Part shown: positions 26,112-35,600 of the stretch, in pieces
Numbering within the stretch: position 1 is the stretch's first letter
Layout: each line of letters begins with the position of its first letter
NCBI RefSeq assembly: GCF_030913705.1
Contig: NZ_CP133190.1
Span: 3,447,501-3,511,500, forward strand
Direction of reading: 5' to 3'
DNA: 64,000 nt
Origin: Anaerocolumna sp. MB42-C2
GTDB lineage: Bacteria; Bacillota; Clostridia; Lachnospirales; Lachnospiraceae
Notes under the pieces: generated by a model
Database searches by the model: none
Seen by the model: the letters and a program-made list of their open reading frames with translations, nothing else
Told to the model about the DNA's origin: nothing
Translations under genes and position numbers: made by a program

Positions 26112-27410
26112 ATGTCAAATAATACAATTACAGCAGAGTTATTGCAATTTATAAAATCTGCGACTTCTCCCTACCAGGTTGTGGAGGAAGGGGTAATCTA
26201 TTTAGAAAAGTCGGAATTTAAAGAATTAAATTTAAGTGAACCCTGGAATCTGAATGCAGGAGGAGCGTATTATATTAAACCTTATGGAACAGTCCTATTT
26301 GCGTTTACCATAGGAGAGGACTGGAGGGAAGGGCAAAGTCTGCGTATAGCGGCGGGACACACCGATCATCCGGGATTTCGGTTAAAACCTAATGCAGAAA
26401 TGGTTTCAGGTGCTTACTGTAAGTTAAATACAGAAGTATACGGCGGACCAATATTGAATACCTGGCTGGATAGGCCTTTATCTATAGCCGGCAAAGTAAC
26501 TTTAAAAAGTAAAGATCCCTTTCATCCGGACATCCGGTTAATTGATTTTAGAAAGCCGATTCTTACCATACCAAATCTGGCGATACATATTAACAGGGAA
26601 GTAAATAAAGGGGTGGAATTAAACAAACAAACCGATACACTGCCGATCATTGCAACTATAAATGAAAGTTTAAATAAAGATAAATTCTTTATCAACTATC
26701 TGGCAAAAGAATTACAGGTGGACGAAGATAAAATATTAGACTATGATTTGTATATTTATAATGCAGAAGAGGGCAATTTGATTGGTATGGAGGAAGATTT
26801 TATCTCCTGTCCGAGATTAGATAACCTGACTTCCGTATGGGCATTATTAAAAGGGATTAATGAGGGCAGACGTAATGAGGGTATTAATTTAATTGCTTTA
26901 TATGACAATGAAGAAATAGGGAGCCGTAGCAAACAGGGGGCTGATTCTGCCCTGCTTACCATGATATTATCTAAAGTGTATGAGGGACTTGGTATTCAAA
27001 ACAGGGAACGCATGTTTGAAGCCACGGCGAAGGGTATGCTTCTGTCTGTGGATGTCGCACATGGAGTTCATCCCAACAGACCGGAAAAATATGATCCCGT
27101 GAATTATACTAAATTAAACGGGGGTATTGTTATTAAGATAGACAGCAACCAGAAATATACCTTTGACACAGAAGCCGTAGCCATTGTTCAGCAAATCTGC
27201 GAAGTATATGGAATTTCTTATCAAAAATTTGTAAACAGGTCTGATATGCCTGGCGGAATGACCTTAGGGCCTATTATTTCTTCCTGGTTACCAATGAAAA
27301 CGGTAGACTTGGGGGTACCTTTACTTGGAATGCACTCTTCCAGGGAATTAATGGGAGCTGATGATCAGGGACACTTAGAAAAATTATTAAAAGGTTTTTT
27401 TGAACTGTAA
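26112..27410 (+). CDS. M18-family metalloaminopeptidase
   Basis: Zinc aminopeptidase of 432 residues that removes N-terminal (often acidic) residues from peptides in the cytosol. M18 landmarks: AAGHTDHPGFRLKP with the first metal His/Asp near 90, YDNEEIGS with the catalytic Glu pair near 265, and LLGMHSSRE with a metal His near the C-terminus. The start is placed at MSNNTITAELLQF, 8 codons inside the longest frame, because family members begin there. The ribosome site (AGGTG) is weak. Confidence 0.9.
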   Translation: MSNNTITAELLQFIKSATSPYQVVEEGVIYLEKSEFKELNLSEPWNLNAGGAYYIKPYGTVLFAFTIGEDWREGQSLRIAAGHTDHPGFRLKPNAEMVSGAYCKLNTEVYGGPILNTWLDRPLSIAGKVTLKSKDPFHPDIRLIDFRKPILTIPNLAIHINREVNKGVELNKQTDTLPIIATINESLNKDKFFINYLAKELQVDEDKILDYDLYIYNAEEGNLIGMEEDFISCPRLDNLTSVWALLKGINEGRRNEGINLIALYDNEEIGSRSKQGADSALLTMILSKVYEGLGIQNRERMFEATAKGMLLSVDVAHGVHPNRPEKYDPVNYTKLNGGIVIKIDSNQKYTFDTEAVAIVQQICEVYGISYQKFVNRSDMPGGMTLGPIISSWLPMKTVDLGVPLLGMHSSRELMGADDQGHLEKLLKGFFEL

Positions 27411-27459
27411 AAATTTACTTGGCGAAATTACTAAAATATAAAAAAATTATTACAATCTA

Positions 27460-27488
27460 TTGACAAATCCTACAAAAACTGATATCAT
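27460..27488 (+). promoter_or_regulatory. Promoter of the agr-like regulator leader RNA
   Basis: TTGACA and TATCAT with a 17-bp spacer; expected transcription start near 27495. Confidence 0.7.
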
Positions 27489-27494
27489 CTAATA

Positions 27495-27632
27495 AGTCGA
27501 TACAAGAAGGTATTGTACTAGAGGAAGTAAGCGCGTTGGGGAACGTGAGAGGGCAGAAACTATTATAAAGTAAGACTAACTGATACATGTACTTTAAGTT
27601 CGGGGTGCATATTTGGTTAGTCTTATTTTATG
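27495..27632 (+). ncRNA. Structured leader RNA before the LytTR regulator
   Basis: About 138 nt between a good promoter and an intrinsic terminator. Small helices (TACAA/TTGTA at 27501-27517, CGTTGGGGAACG at 27533-27544) and a G-rich unpaired stretch are seen. No known riboswitch consensus was recognised. It could be an attenuating 5' leader for the two-component genes or a free small RNA. Confidence 0.45.
27571..27632 (+). terminator. Intrinsic terminator of the leader RNA
   Basis: TAAGACTAAC (27571-27580) pairs with GTTAGTCTTA (27616-27625), followed by TTTTATGATTTTTT. The loop of about 35 nt could host alternative pairing. Confidence 0.65.
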
Positions 27633-27728
27633 ATTTTTTTCAGGAATTTAATGTTAGTATTGGAATATTAAGGAAAAATATAGAACCAGATTTTAAATAA
27701 GCAAAAATAAAAGGATGGAAACTCCAGA

Positions 27729-28439
27729 ATGGTTGTGCAAATAGCAGTATGTGACGATGAAAAAATCTTTTTAGAAGATTTGGTTAGTCAAATATATACA
27801 CAATTTTCAGAGAAAGGCAATGAAATTCATATTAACTCTTTTTTGGATGGAAAAAAATTATTAGAAGCCAGTGATAAAATACCCTTTGATGTATTATTTC
27901 TGGATATTGAGATGCCGGGATTAAGCGGAATAGAAGTAGCAGAAAAAGTGAGAGTAACGAACCCCTTTGTAAGCATTATATTTATAACTAACAGAGATGA
28001 TCTTGTATTTCAGTCGATCCGTTATAAACCTTTCCGTTTTATAAGAAAGCCTTGGTTGAAAGAAGAATTGCCTGAAGCAATTGAAGCAATTATAAATAAA
28101 ATCAAAAATGATAATCTGTATTATACGGTAAGTTTTAATAATTCAACCAAACAGATTCGGATCACCGATATAATGTATATTGAAAGTTATAAACATGATA
28201 TCTATCTATGTACGGAGGATAATAAATACCGTATAAAAAGTAATCTCCATAAGATAGAGAAAGAATTTGAAGTTTACGGATTTATACGGGTACACAGTGG
28301 TTATCTGGTAAATTACCGTTACATTTATTCCATAGATAAAACAAAGGTGATATTAAACAATAAAGATATGGTACCAATAAGCCGATATCGTTTAGAAACG
28401 GTAAAACAAAAACTGCAATTATTTACGAGAGGTACTTAA
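27729..28439 (+). CDS. LytTR response regulator (AgrA-like)
   Basis: Protein of 236 residues: receiver domain with the acidic pair in VCDDEK and phosphoacceptor Asp59 in LFLDIEMPGLSGIEVA, then a LytTR DNA-binding domain (about 132-235) with YIESYKHDIYLCT and RVHSGYLVNYRYI..... It ends 3 bases before a GHKL kinase gene. In agr systems this regulator is phosphorylated on peptide sensing and activates the agr promoter through 9-bp direct repeats; a candidate site is at 31501-31531. Confidence 0.9.
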   Translation: MVVQIAVCDDEKIFLEDLVSQIYTQFSEKGNEIHINSFLDGKKLLEASDKIPFDVLFLDIEMPGLSGIEVAEKVRVTNPFVSIIFITNRDDLVFQSIRYKPFRFIRKPWLKEELPEAIEAIINKIKNDNLYYTVSFNNSTKQIRITDIMYIESYKHDIYLCTEDNKYRIKSNLHKIEKEFEVYGFIRVHSGYLVNYRYIYSIDKTKVILNNKDMVPISRYRLETVKQKLQLFTRGT

Positions 28440-28442
28440 AAA

Positions 28443-29762
28443 ATGATATGGACAGTAATAGAATACGCTGCAACTCTGATCCAATGTTTTGTTTCAACGG
28501 AGTTTGTTACCAGGTATTTAGGTTTTAAGAATGTCAGTAATAAGAAATATATAGGCTTTACTACAGCTTTTGTAGCTCAGGTGATGGCAACATTAATTAT
28601 GAATAAGATAACGATATTCGAGGGTGTTGCGGGATTGATTTATCCGGGAATTGTAATTATATACGGAATTTTCTTTTTAAATGGTTCCATATTTGAAAAA
28701 ATAGTAATAGCGTGCATTGATAACGGTTTAAAAATGATTTTAAGTATTTCTGTATTAACATTAATCAGTTATTTATCGCCCTTTGAAGTAACCCATCTAA
28801 TAATGCAGCAGGGTATTGAAAGATTTACAGTTTTGGTAATGACTCAGTCAAGTTATTTCTTTCTTACAAGGATGCTGCTGCGATTACAAAGGAATAACAA
28901 GTTTGCGTTATCAATCACGGAATGGATTGCGATTTTAAGTGTATTTATCACATCTTTTGCAGCGGGTGTACTTGTTTTTGAAATATTAATTACCAGTCCC
29001 CGTACCGGACAAAATGGTTTATTTGCGGTTTTAATCATGTTGTGTTTAATATTGATTAATACGTTATGCTACTATATTTTTGTTAATATGAGTGCCAAAA
29101 ACAAAGAGAGACTTCATTATTCACTGATGGAATTACGACTAAACGAGCAGGAAAAAAACCTGATAGAGATGAAACAATCCTACGAAGAAATCAGAAAGAT
29201 TCGTCATGATATGAAAAACTATGTGGAATGTGCCGCCACCCTATTACATAATGGAAAAGGTTCGGAGGCAAAAACTTATTTAAGTACTTTGTTAGACAAT
29301 AAAATAACTTTTGGATCTCAGCTTATACTTACAAAAAGTGATGCTATCAATGCGGTTATTAGTTCCAAGGCAACATTATGCCAAAAAAGTAATATAGCGT
29401 TCTCTTATGAAATAACAGGCAGTGTTGAAAGTATACCGGAACTGGATCTTAGTATTCTGCTTGCAAATTTGTTTGACAATGCAATAGAAGCAAGCAATCA
29501 AATTAAAGATAACAGAGAAATAAATTTAAAAATATACAATGAAAGGAATTATCTGGTTATTTTAATCAGCAATTACATAACAGAGTCTGTATTGGATAAA
29601 AATCCTCATTTACATACAACGAAAAAAAATAAATTGCAGCATGGCGTTGGCAGTTTAAGTATTAAAGATATTGTAAATAAACATGATGGTATGATAAGTT
29701 TCTATGAAAAAGAACAGTATTTTTATGCTGATGTCTGGCTAAAAATAAATCCTCAATTGTAA
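28443..29762 (+). CDS. GHKL-domain sensor histidine kinase (AgrC-like)
   Basis: Protein of 439 residues: an N-terminal membrane domain with about six hydrophobic segments (1-215), a coiled linker, then His255 in RKIRHDMKNYVECA and a GHKL ATPase with NLFDNAIEA and a G-box HGVGSLSIKDIV. Typical of peptide pheromone receptors. It follows the LytTR regulator directly. AgrB and AgrD are found 2 kb downstream beyond an IS30-family insertion. Confidence 0.9.
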   Translation: MIWTVIEYAATLIQCFVSTEFVTRYLGFKNVSNKKYIGFTTAFVAQVMATLIMNKITIFEGVAGLIYPGIVIIYGIFFLNGSIFEKIVIACIDNGLKMILSISVLTLISYLSPFEVTHLIMQQGIERFTVLVMTQSSYFFLTRMLLRLQRNNKFALSITEWIAILSVFITSFAAGVLVFEILITSPRTGQNGLFAVLIMLCLILINTLCYYIFVNMSAKNKERLHYSLMELRLNEQEKNLIEMKQSYEEIRKIRHDMKNYVECAATLLHNGKGSEAKTYLSTLLDNKITFGSQLILTKSDAINAVISSKATLCQKSNIAFSYEITGSVESIPELDLSILLANLFDNAIEASNQIKDNREINLKIYNERNYLVILISNYITESVLDKNPHLHTTKKNKLQHGVGSLSIKDIVNKHDGMISFYEKEQYFYADVWLKINPQL

Positions 29763-29765
29763 AAT

Positions 29766-29791
29766 AACTTTCCCTTTCGGACGGGAAAGTT
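29766..29791 (+). terminator. Hairpin after the kinase gene
   Basis: AACTTTCCC / GGGAAAGTT, 9-bp perfect stem with 8-base loop. There is no T-run behind it, so terminator function is uncertain. Confidence 0.4.
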
Positions 29792-29820
29792 AGGTACAAA
29801 TATTTGAAAATAGCATAGAG

Positions 29821-31441
29821 AAATTCGTGTTTCAAAAGGCAGGGCGCAGTCCCTGCCTTTCGTGATATACTGAACTTAGCCGGTTGGGAAAGGAGACACT
29901 ATGGCTAAGTTTTTATCTTATGAACACCGTTTGGAGATTGAAAGTGGACTGAAGGAAGATCTGACTTTTACAGAGATAGGCAAGAAGCTGGGGAGGGACA
30001 GAACTACTATTACAAAAGAAGTCCGCAACTATGCAGCAGAGCAATGTACAGGATATTCAGTCTATCCCCATAATGTATGCAAGTATCGAAAAGGATGTAA
30101 GAGAAAAAAAGTGTGTGGAACAAATGAATGTAAGCATCCTATGGTAACCACATGCAGACAGTGTGAAAGCCTGTGTAACAGGTATTGCGAACAGTTTGAG
30201 GAAGAAGTATGTACCAGCAGATTTAAAGCCCCCTATGTATGTAATGGATGCAGTGAAGTGAAGAAGTGTACACTGACGAAGACAATCTATGACGCATTGG
30301 AAGCCCATTGTCAGGCATCTGAAAAGATTGCGGAATCTAGAAGTGGGATTCTTTCTACTGAAGGAGAAATTGCCAGACTGAATGAGATCCTGGTTCCGCT
30401 GATCAAACAAGGACAGTCCATACATCAGATTTATTTAACTAATAAGGATGAGTTAATGTGCAGCGAGAAGACTTTATACAATTACATAGATGGAAGTCTA
30501 TTTGATGTGCGGAATATTGATCTCCCACGGAAAGTAAAGTATCGACCGCGTTATAAAAAACCAGAGCTGAAGGTAGACAGGGGCTGTCGTGTGGGAAGAA
30601 ACTATCATGATTATGAGGTGTATCTGGAGCAGCATCCTGATACAGCAGTGATCCAGATGGATTCTGTGATAGGAAGCAAAGGTGGAAAGGTTCTGCTTAC
30701 ATTATTCTTTGTAGAAACGTCCTTGATGCTTGCATTCCTAAGAGACGCCAATACCTCTAAGTCAGTAATCGATATTTATGAGGAACTATATAATAAGCTG
30801 GGAGGACAGGACTTTCGAAAGTTGTTTCCAATCATTTTGACTGACAACGGAAGTGAATTTTCTAATCCGAAGAGTATAGAGTATGGTCCAGATGGTAAAG
30901 GATTTCAAAGAACCAGAATCTATTACTGTAATCCAAGTGCACCCTATCAGAAAGCGGAAATAGAGGTAGGCCATGAATTCATAAGAAGGGTATTTCCAAA
31001 GGGAAAAAGCTTTGATGAACTGATGCAGGAGGATATCAATCTGATGATGAATCATATCAATTCCTATAGAAGAAAAAAGCTGAATGGGAAAAGTCCGTAT
31101 GAAGCATTCTGTTTTTATTATGGAAAAGACCTGGCTGATAAATTAGGATGCCACGAGGTTGCCGCCAACAGCATCAATTTAACACCAGGCCTTTTGAAAA
31201 AGTAGCAAGATAATCTTAAGATGAAACCACCGGCTGGAACGAAAAGACAGATACCAGCAGACGTGAATTTTGGAGTACAAAATTTGTAAGCCAAAATTCA
31301 CGTCCGGTTTTTGTGCGCCAAAATCATCCTGTTACCAGAGATTATACCATGAAAAGCAAGAGAAAAACGTGAAAGTCATAACAATCGTGGAATTTCGAGT
31401 TCAAAAATGGAAGGTTGATTTCAAAATGTGAAACTCGATTA
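29821..31441 (+). mobile_element. IS30-family insertion sequence, ends approximate
   Basis: Encloses one IS30-type transposase gene. The ends are proposed from an imperfect inverted pair: AATTCGTGTTTCAA near 29822 and its inverted relative GTGAAACTCGATTA near 31428 (11 of 14). A strong hairpin (AGGCAGGG/CCCTGCCT, about 29838-29861) lies inside the left end. No target duplication was confirmed, so the borders may be off by tens of bases. Confidence 0.55.
29901..31205 (+). CDS. IS30-family transposase
   Basis: Transposase of 434 residues. The N-terminal helix-turn-helix (LSYEHRLEIESGLKEDLTFTEIGKKLGRDRTTITKEV) is the IS30 signature. A Cys-rich segment of about 90 residues with repeated C-x(2-5)-C follows. 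The DDE core has Asp in VIQMDSVIGSKGG, Asp in ILTDNGSEF and Glu in YQKAEIEVGHEFIRR. AAAGGAG precedes the ATG. Full length, so possibly active. It separates the agr sensor genes from agrBD. Confidence 0.93.
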   Translation: MAKFLSYEHRLEIESGLKEDLTFTEIGKKLGRDRTTITKEVRNYAAEQCTGYSVYPHNVCKYRKGCKRKKVCGTNECKHPMVTTCRQCESLCNRYCEQFEEEVCTSRFKAPYVCNGCSEVKKCTLTKTIYDALEAHCQASEKIAESRSGILSTEGEIARLNEILVPLIKQGQSIHQIYLTNKDELMCSEKTLYNYIDGSLFDVRNIDLPRKVKYRPRYKKPELKVDRGCRVGRNYHDYEVYLEQHPDTAVIQMDSVIGSKGGKVLLTLFFVETSLMLAFLRDANTSKSVIDIYEELYNKLGGQDFRKLFPIILTDNGSEFSNPKSIEYGPDGKGFQRTRIYYCNPSAPYQKAEIEVGHEFIRRVFPKGKSFDELMQEDINLMMNHINSYRRKKLNGKSPYEAFCFYYGKDLADKLGCHEVAANSINLTPGLLKK

Positions 31442-31500
31442 CAAAACGGGAAGCTCGGATTGCAATTGAGCGCTAAAAATAAATCAGGATACATAGTTAT

Positions 31501-31531
31501 ACCAAACGTGCTTGATACTTAACCAAACGTG
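31501..31531 (-). promoter_or_regulatory. Predicted LytTR binding site upstream of agrBD
   Basis: Two exact copies of ACCAAACGTG at 31501-31510 and 31522-31531, a 21-bp period. Read on the minus strand, CACGTTTGG matches the LytTR half-site pattern [TA][AC][CA]GTTN[AG][TG] at 8 of 9 positions. The rest of 31442-31756 contains no gene; a weak -10 (TATAAG, 31557-31562) has no good -35, as expected for an activated promoter. Confidence 0.55.
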
Positions 31532-31756
31532 TACAGGCTATTGAAAATAGAATTGATATAAGTTATCATCAAAGTGAACTTAGGATTTAATAATTTAGCA
31601 TGTTCGGGAAATACATAGATTTTAAGTTAATTAGAGTCCAAATATGCTTCTTAAAAATATCTTGTATATTATGTGTGCATCGGTCCATTAGAACTGCAGT
31701 GATGGAATAGTCACTTTGGGGCATTTACTAATGCTAATGCATTAGGAGGGGGTATT

Positions 31757-32335
31757 TTGGCCAATCGAGTTGCAGTGAAGATAACTGATATTTTATGTAA
31801 AAATAATACAATTCGGACTGAAGATAAGGAAATTTATATATATGGGTTTGAAATATTATTTTCTAATATTGTTAATTTTACCATCGTGGTAGTTTTAGGC
31901 TTTTTGCTAAACCAATTTTATCATGCGATGCTGTTTTATATAGCTTTTGTAATAACCAGATCGTATTCTGGCGGCTATCATGCCAGTACTTATGTAAAAT
32001 GCCATATTGCATTTGCTTCCATTTTTATAGTAACAATGTTTATGTCCAGATTGCTACTTCCTACAACATCACTGGTTTATTTATTGGTTTTTATAGCTAT
32101 TTACATAGGATGTATATTTGAATACGCTCCAATTGAAAATAGTAATAAAACGTTACAGGAATTGGATAAGCTTAAGTACAGGAAAATCAGCATCGTAATT
32201 AGTTTATGCTGGACAGTACTTGTCGTTGCGTTATATTTTATAGCAAGGGAATTTGCTGCTACATTAACATTTACATTGGTTGCAGTTGCAATGCTAATGT
32301 TAATTGAGGTAAATAAAAGAAAGGAGCTATATTAG
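31757..32335 (+). CDS. agrB: AgrB-like accessory gene regulator protein
   Basis: Integral membrane cysteine protease of 192 residues that processes and cyclises the AgrD pheromone precursor. The catalytic motif RSYSGGYHASTYVKCH gives His75 and Cys82, spaced as in AgrB proteins. Four to six hydrophobic segments follow. The start is TTG, supported by GGAGGGGG 6-12 bases upstream. The next gene, agrD, begins right after its stop codon. Confidence 0.92.
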   Translation: MANRVAVKITDILCKNNTIRTEDKEIYIYGFEILFSNIVNFTIVVVLGFLLNQFYHAMLFYIAFVITRSYSGGYHASTYVKCHIAFASIFIVTMFMSRLLLPTTSLVYLLVFIAIYIGCIFEYAPIENSNKTLQELDKLKYRKISIVISLCWTVLVVALYFIAREFAATLTFTLVAVAMLMLIEVNKRKELY

Positions 32336-32485
32336 ATGAAAGTTAAAAATTTATTATTAAAGGCTATCGCCGGATTAGGTTACAAAAGTGCTTTGAATGC
32401 TGGAGGAACTGCTTCTCAGTATGGAACTTATCAGGCAGCAGAACCAAAATCAATTTCTGAACTCAGAAACAAAAAGAAAGCATAA
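32336..32485 (+). CDS. agrD: AgrD-like cyclic pheromone precursor (49 aa), without cysteine
   Basis: ATG follows directly on the agrB stop, with AAGGAG inside the agrB end. It starts MKVKNLLLKAIAGLGYKSA, an amphipathic leader; the middle reads GTASQYGTYQA; the acidic/basic tail EPKSISELRNKK resembles the AgrD C-terminal recognition part (EPxxPxEL). No cysteine is present, so a thiolactone cannot form; Ser or Thr in the SQYGTYQ stretch would have to give a lactone. Exact mature peptide not predictable. Confidence 0.8.
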   Translation: MKVKNLLLKAIAGLGYKSALNAGGTASQYGTYQAAEPKSISELRNKKKA

Positions 32486-32527
32486 CTAGGGCAGATTGAT
32501 GATGACTGGGGAGTATATCACAATATA

Positions 32528-32573
32528 AAACACACTGGACCAAACAGATTCTGGATGGTTCAGTGTGTTTTTT
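32528..32573 (+). terminator. Intrinsic terminator of agrBD
   Basis: ACACACTGGACCA pairs with TGGTTCAGTGTGT (12 of 13) and is followed by seven T residues. Confidence 0.85.
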
Positions 32574-32665
32574 TACGTTAAAATATAATTAAAGCTTTCC
32601 AGCTTAAGTGCCGAAATATGTTGTATCACATAAAGGTAATATTGTCAAAAGAGAGAGTGAAGTTG

Positions 32666-35600
32666 ATGATGATAAATGGAGTATATGGGACAGGCAGTCC
32701 TAGTGTACAGGAAAACACAGCAAATACAGCACCAAAAGAAGAAAACATTGCAGAGGTAAAACAGGCCAAGAACAATATAATTACAGAAACCGCATCTGTA
32801 ACAGCAGATACTGATTATACGACTTACAATGAAAATACATTGCAGAATAATGATAGTGAAAAGACACAGGAGGAGAAAAGTACCGAGGGAGAAGAGCAAA
32901 GCAATACAAAAGAACGAATGACAAAAGAAGATTATAAAGCAATCAGTGAAGAAGGAATTTCCCTTGAGGAATATAATGCTGAAAGGCTCACTTTGGCGTT
33001 ACAACGTGTTAAAACACAAAGAATTGTAACAGAAGAAAATCTGACTGATCAAAAAGAAAATTTAGAGCAAAAAATGGAAGCCGTTAAAAATATGGCTGAT
33101 TACAGCGGTACGACTAAAAAAATCGTAGAGAAATTAATAGAGTCCGATATGCCGGTAACAGAAGCCAATATAGCTAAAATTGCCGCTGCCCTTGAAATGG
33201 CGTCATCCGCACTTTCTTTAACGGATAAAGGAATCAGTTATATAATTAAAAACAACCTGGAACCAACCATCGAAAATATATATAAAGCCCAGTATAGCGG
33301 CAGCTTTTCGCAGAATAGAAGAATAAGTGATCAAGTTTTTGAAAACTTACAGGGGCAGATAAGTGAAATTATAGAGAATTCCGGTCTTAAAGTAAATGAT
33401 GAGAATTTACAGTCTGCTAAATGGTTATTAAATAATGGATTGCCTGTAACGGACAAAACATTATGGGCCTACCATGACCTTAATCAGTTAAAGAATAATA
33501 CCGGGGAAGAAACCATATTAAACAAAACCGTGGAAACTTATGCATCCGGTAAATCACCGGAATCAGCATCATTAGGGACAGCAGATACCACCAGAGCTAG
33601 TCAGGCTATAGATGCTTTCTGGTCGATTAGCGAAGAAGCAATTACAGTGGTTGTTAATCATAGTGGGCTGGAAACCAGCCAGATAAATTGCCGTGAACTT
33701 AAAAAAGCTCAGGCACAATTGGAGCAGCAGGGCAGGAAAACACAAGAGAAGCAGCTTCAAACGGATAAGGATAATGTTCAACTTCAAAACAATGAAAAAA
33801 CAGGCAGTGAAGATGTAAGGCAGGAAGTATCGGTATCAGATAACCTTGATATTAAAACCATAACCGTCAGAAGGCAATTGGAAGAAATCAGGTTAAAAAT
33901 GACACTGGATTCAGGAAAACAATTAATTAAAAACGGATTTCATCTGGATACGGATTCTCTGAGTAAAATCGTTGACGGTTTAAGGGAATTAGAGGATAAG
34001 TATTATAAAAACCTTCTAAAAGAAGGGAATGCAGCGATAACTTCAGAAAATGTCCAGACATTAAAGGGCAGTATTCAAAGTGTGGAAGAATTAAAAGCAA
34101 TGCCAAGCTACATTCTTGGCAATACTCTGTCAAGCCGCAGCATTGAGACAGTGGAGGGATTGTTATCAGCCGGAAATGAATGCAAAAATTCCCTTAAGGC
34201 CGGGGAAACTTATGAAGCTTTGATGACAAAACCCCGTTCTGACATGGGAGATTCCATAACAAAGGCTTTTCAGAATGTAGATGATATTCTGGAAGACATG
34301 AAACTGGAGACTACCCAGGCCAACGAAAGGGCTGTTAGAATACTGGGGTATAATGGGATTTCGATAACCGAGGAAAATATATCTTATGTCAAGTCTTACG
34401 ATGAACAGGTAAACAGGTTGATGAAAAATTTTCAGCCGTCGGTTGCAGTGGAACTGATAAAAAAAGATGTGAATCCTCTCAATATACCCATTGAAGAATT
34501 AAATCAGCAGATAGAAAGTATACAGAATGAATTAGGTATAACTGAAGAAGAGAAATACAGTAAATATCTCTGGAAACTGGAAAAAAACAAAGCTATTACA
34601 CAAGAGGAGAGAAAGTCTTATATTGGTATCTACCGATTACTGAATACCGTTGATAAAACAGATGGTGCAGCCTTGGGGTCAGTATTGAAAGCGGGACAGG
34701 AAGTAACCATGCAGAATCTTCTGACTGCTGTCAGAACTATGAAAAGCGGCGGTATGGATACTGCCGTGGATGACAGCTTTGGGGCTTTGGCACAGCTTAA
34801 TTATTCAAGAGAAAGTATTACGGAACAGATTAATACCTCCTTTAACCGGGAGGGGCAATCTAAGGAAACAAATCAAACAGACGAAACGGCTGATATTTTA
34901 AATGAAAAAATAAAATATTCAAGCCATTTGGTTCGGGATGTTATGGAAGAAATATCACCGGAAAAATTACAGAAATTTAAGGACTCTGATGAAATATTAA
35001 ATATGTCTGTGGAAAAATTAAAGGAAGAACTTCTTAATATACCAAAAGGAGAGGAAGAAAATGAATATTGGAACAAAAAAGTAGAAGATTATCATGAAGT
35101 TTTGTTCCAGGCGGAAGATGCAATCAGGCTATTAAAAAATTATGAAATGCCAACCAGCATAGCTAATATACAGGCTGCTAAAGACTTAATCAGCAAAAAC
35201 AATACATTTTATAAACAGTTAACTAAAACACTAAAAAATAACAATAAACCAGGAGATACAGAGGAATCCGATACAGATAGGAAAGAGACGGGACTGGATT
35301 TAGAAGCTGTTTCTGAGGGTATGATGGAGGCTTTAAAAAGTCCATCCAGTATGAAGCAGCAATATCAGATGTTAGAACAGGATGTTAATAAACTATTAAA
35401 TCAGGTTTATGAAAATCCGGTTATTACCTCTCAGGATATTACAACACTTCAAAGGATTAATTATGGAATGTCATTTATCGGAAAACTGGCAAGTAAAGAG
35501 ATTTATGAGATACCTATGGCACTTGGCAATGACATTACTAATGTTAATGTAACCGTTGTTAGAAATACGGGAGAGACAGGTAAGGTAAGTATTAATATGG

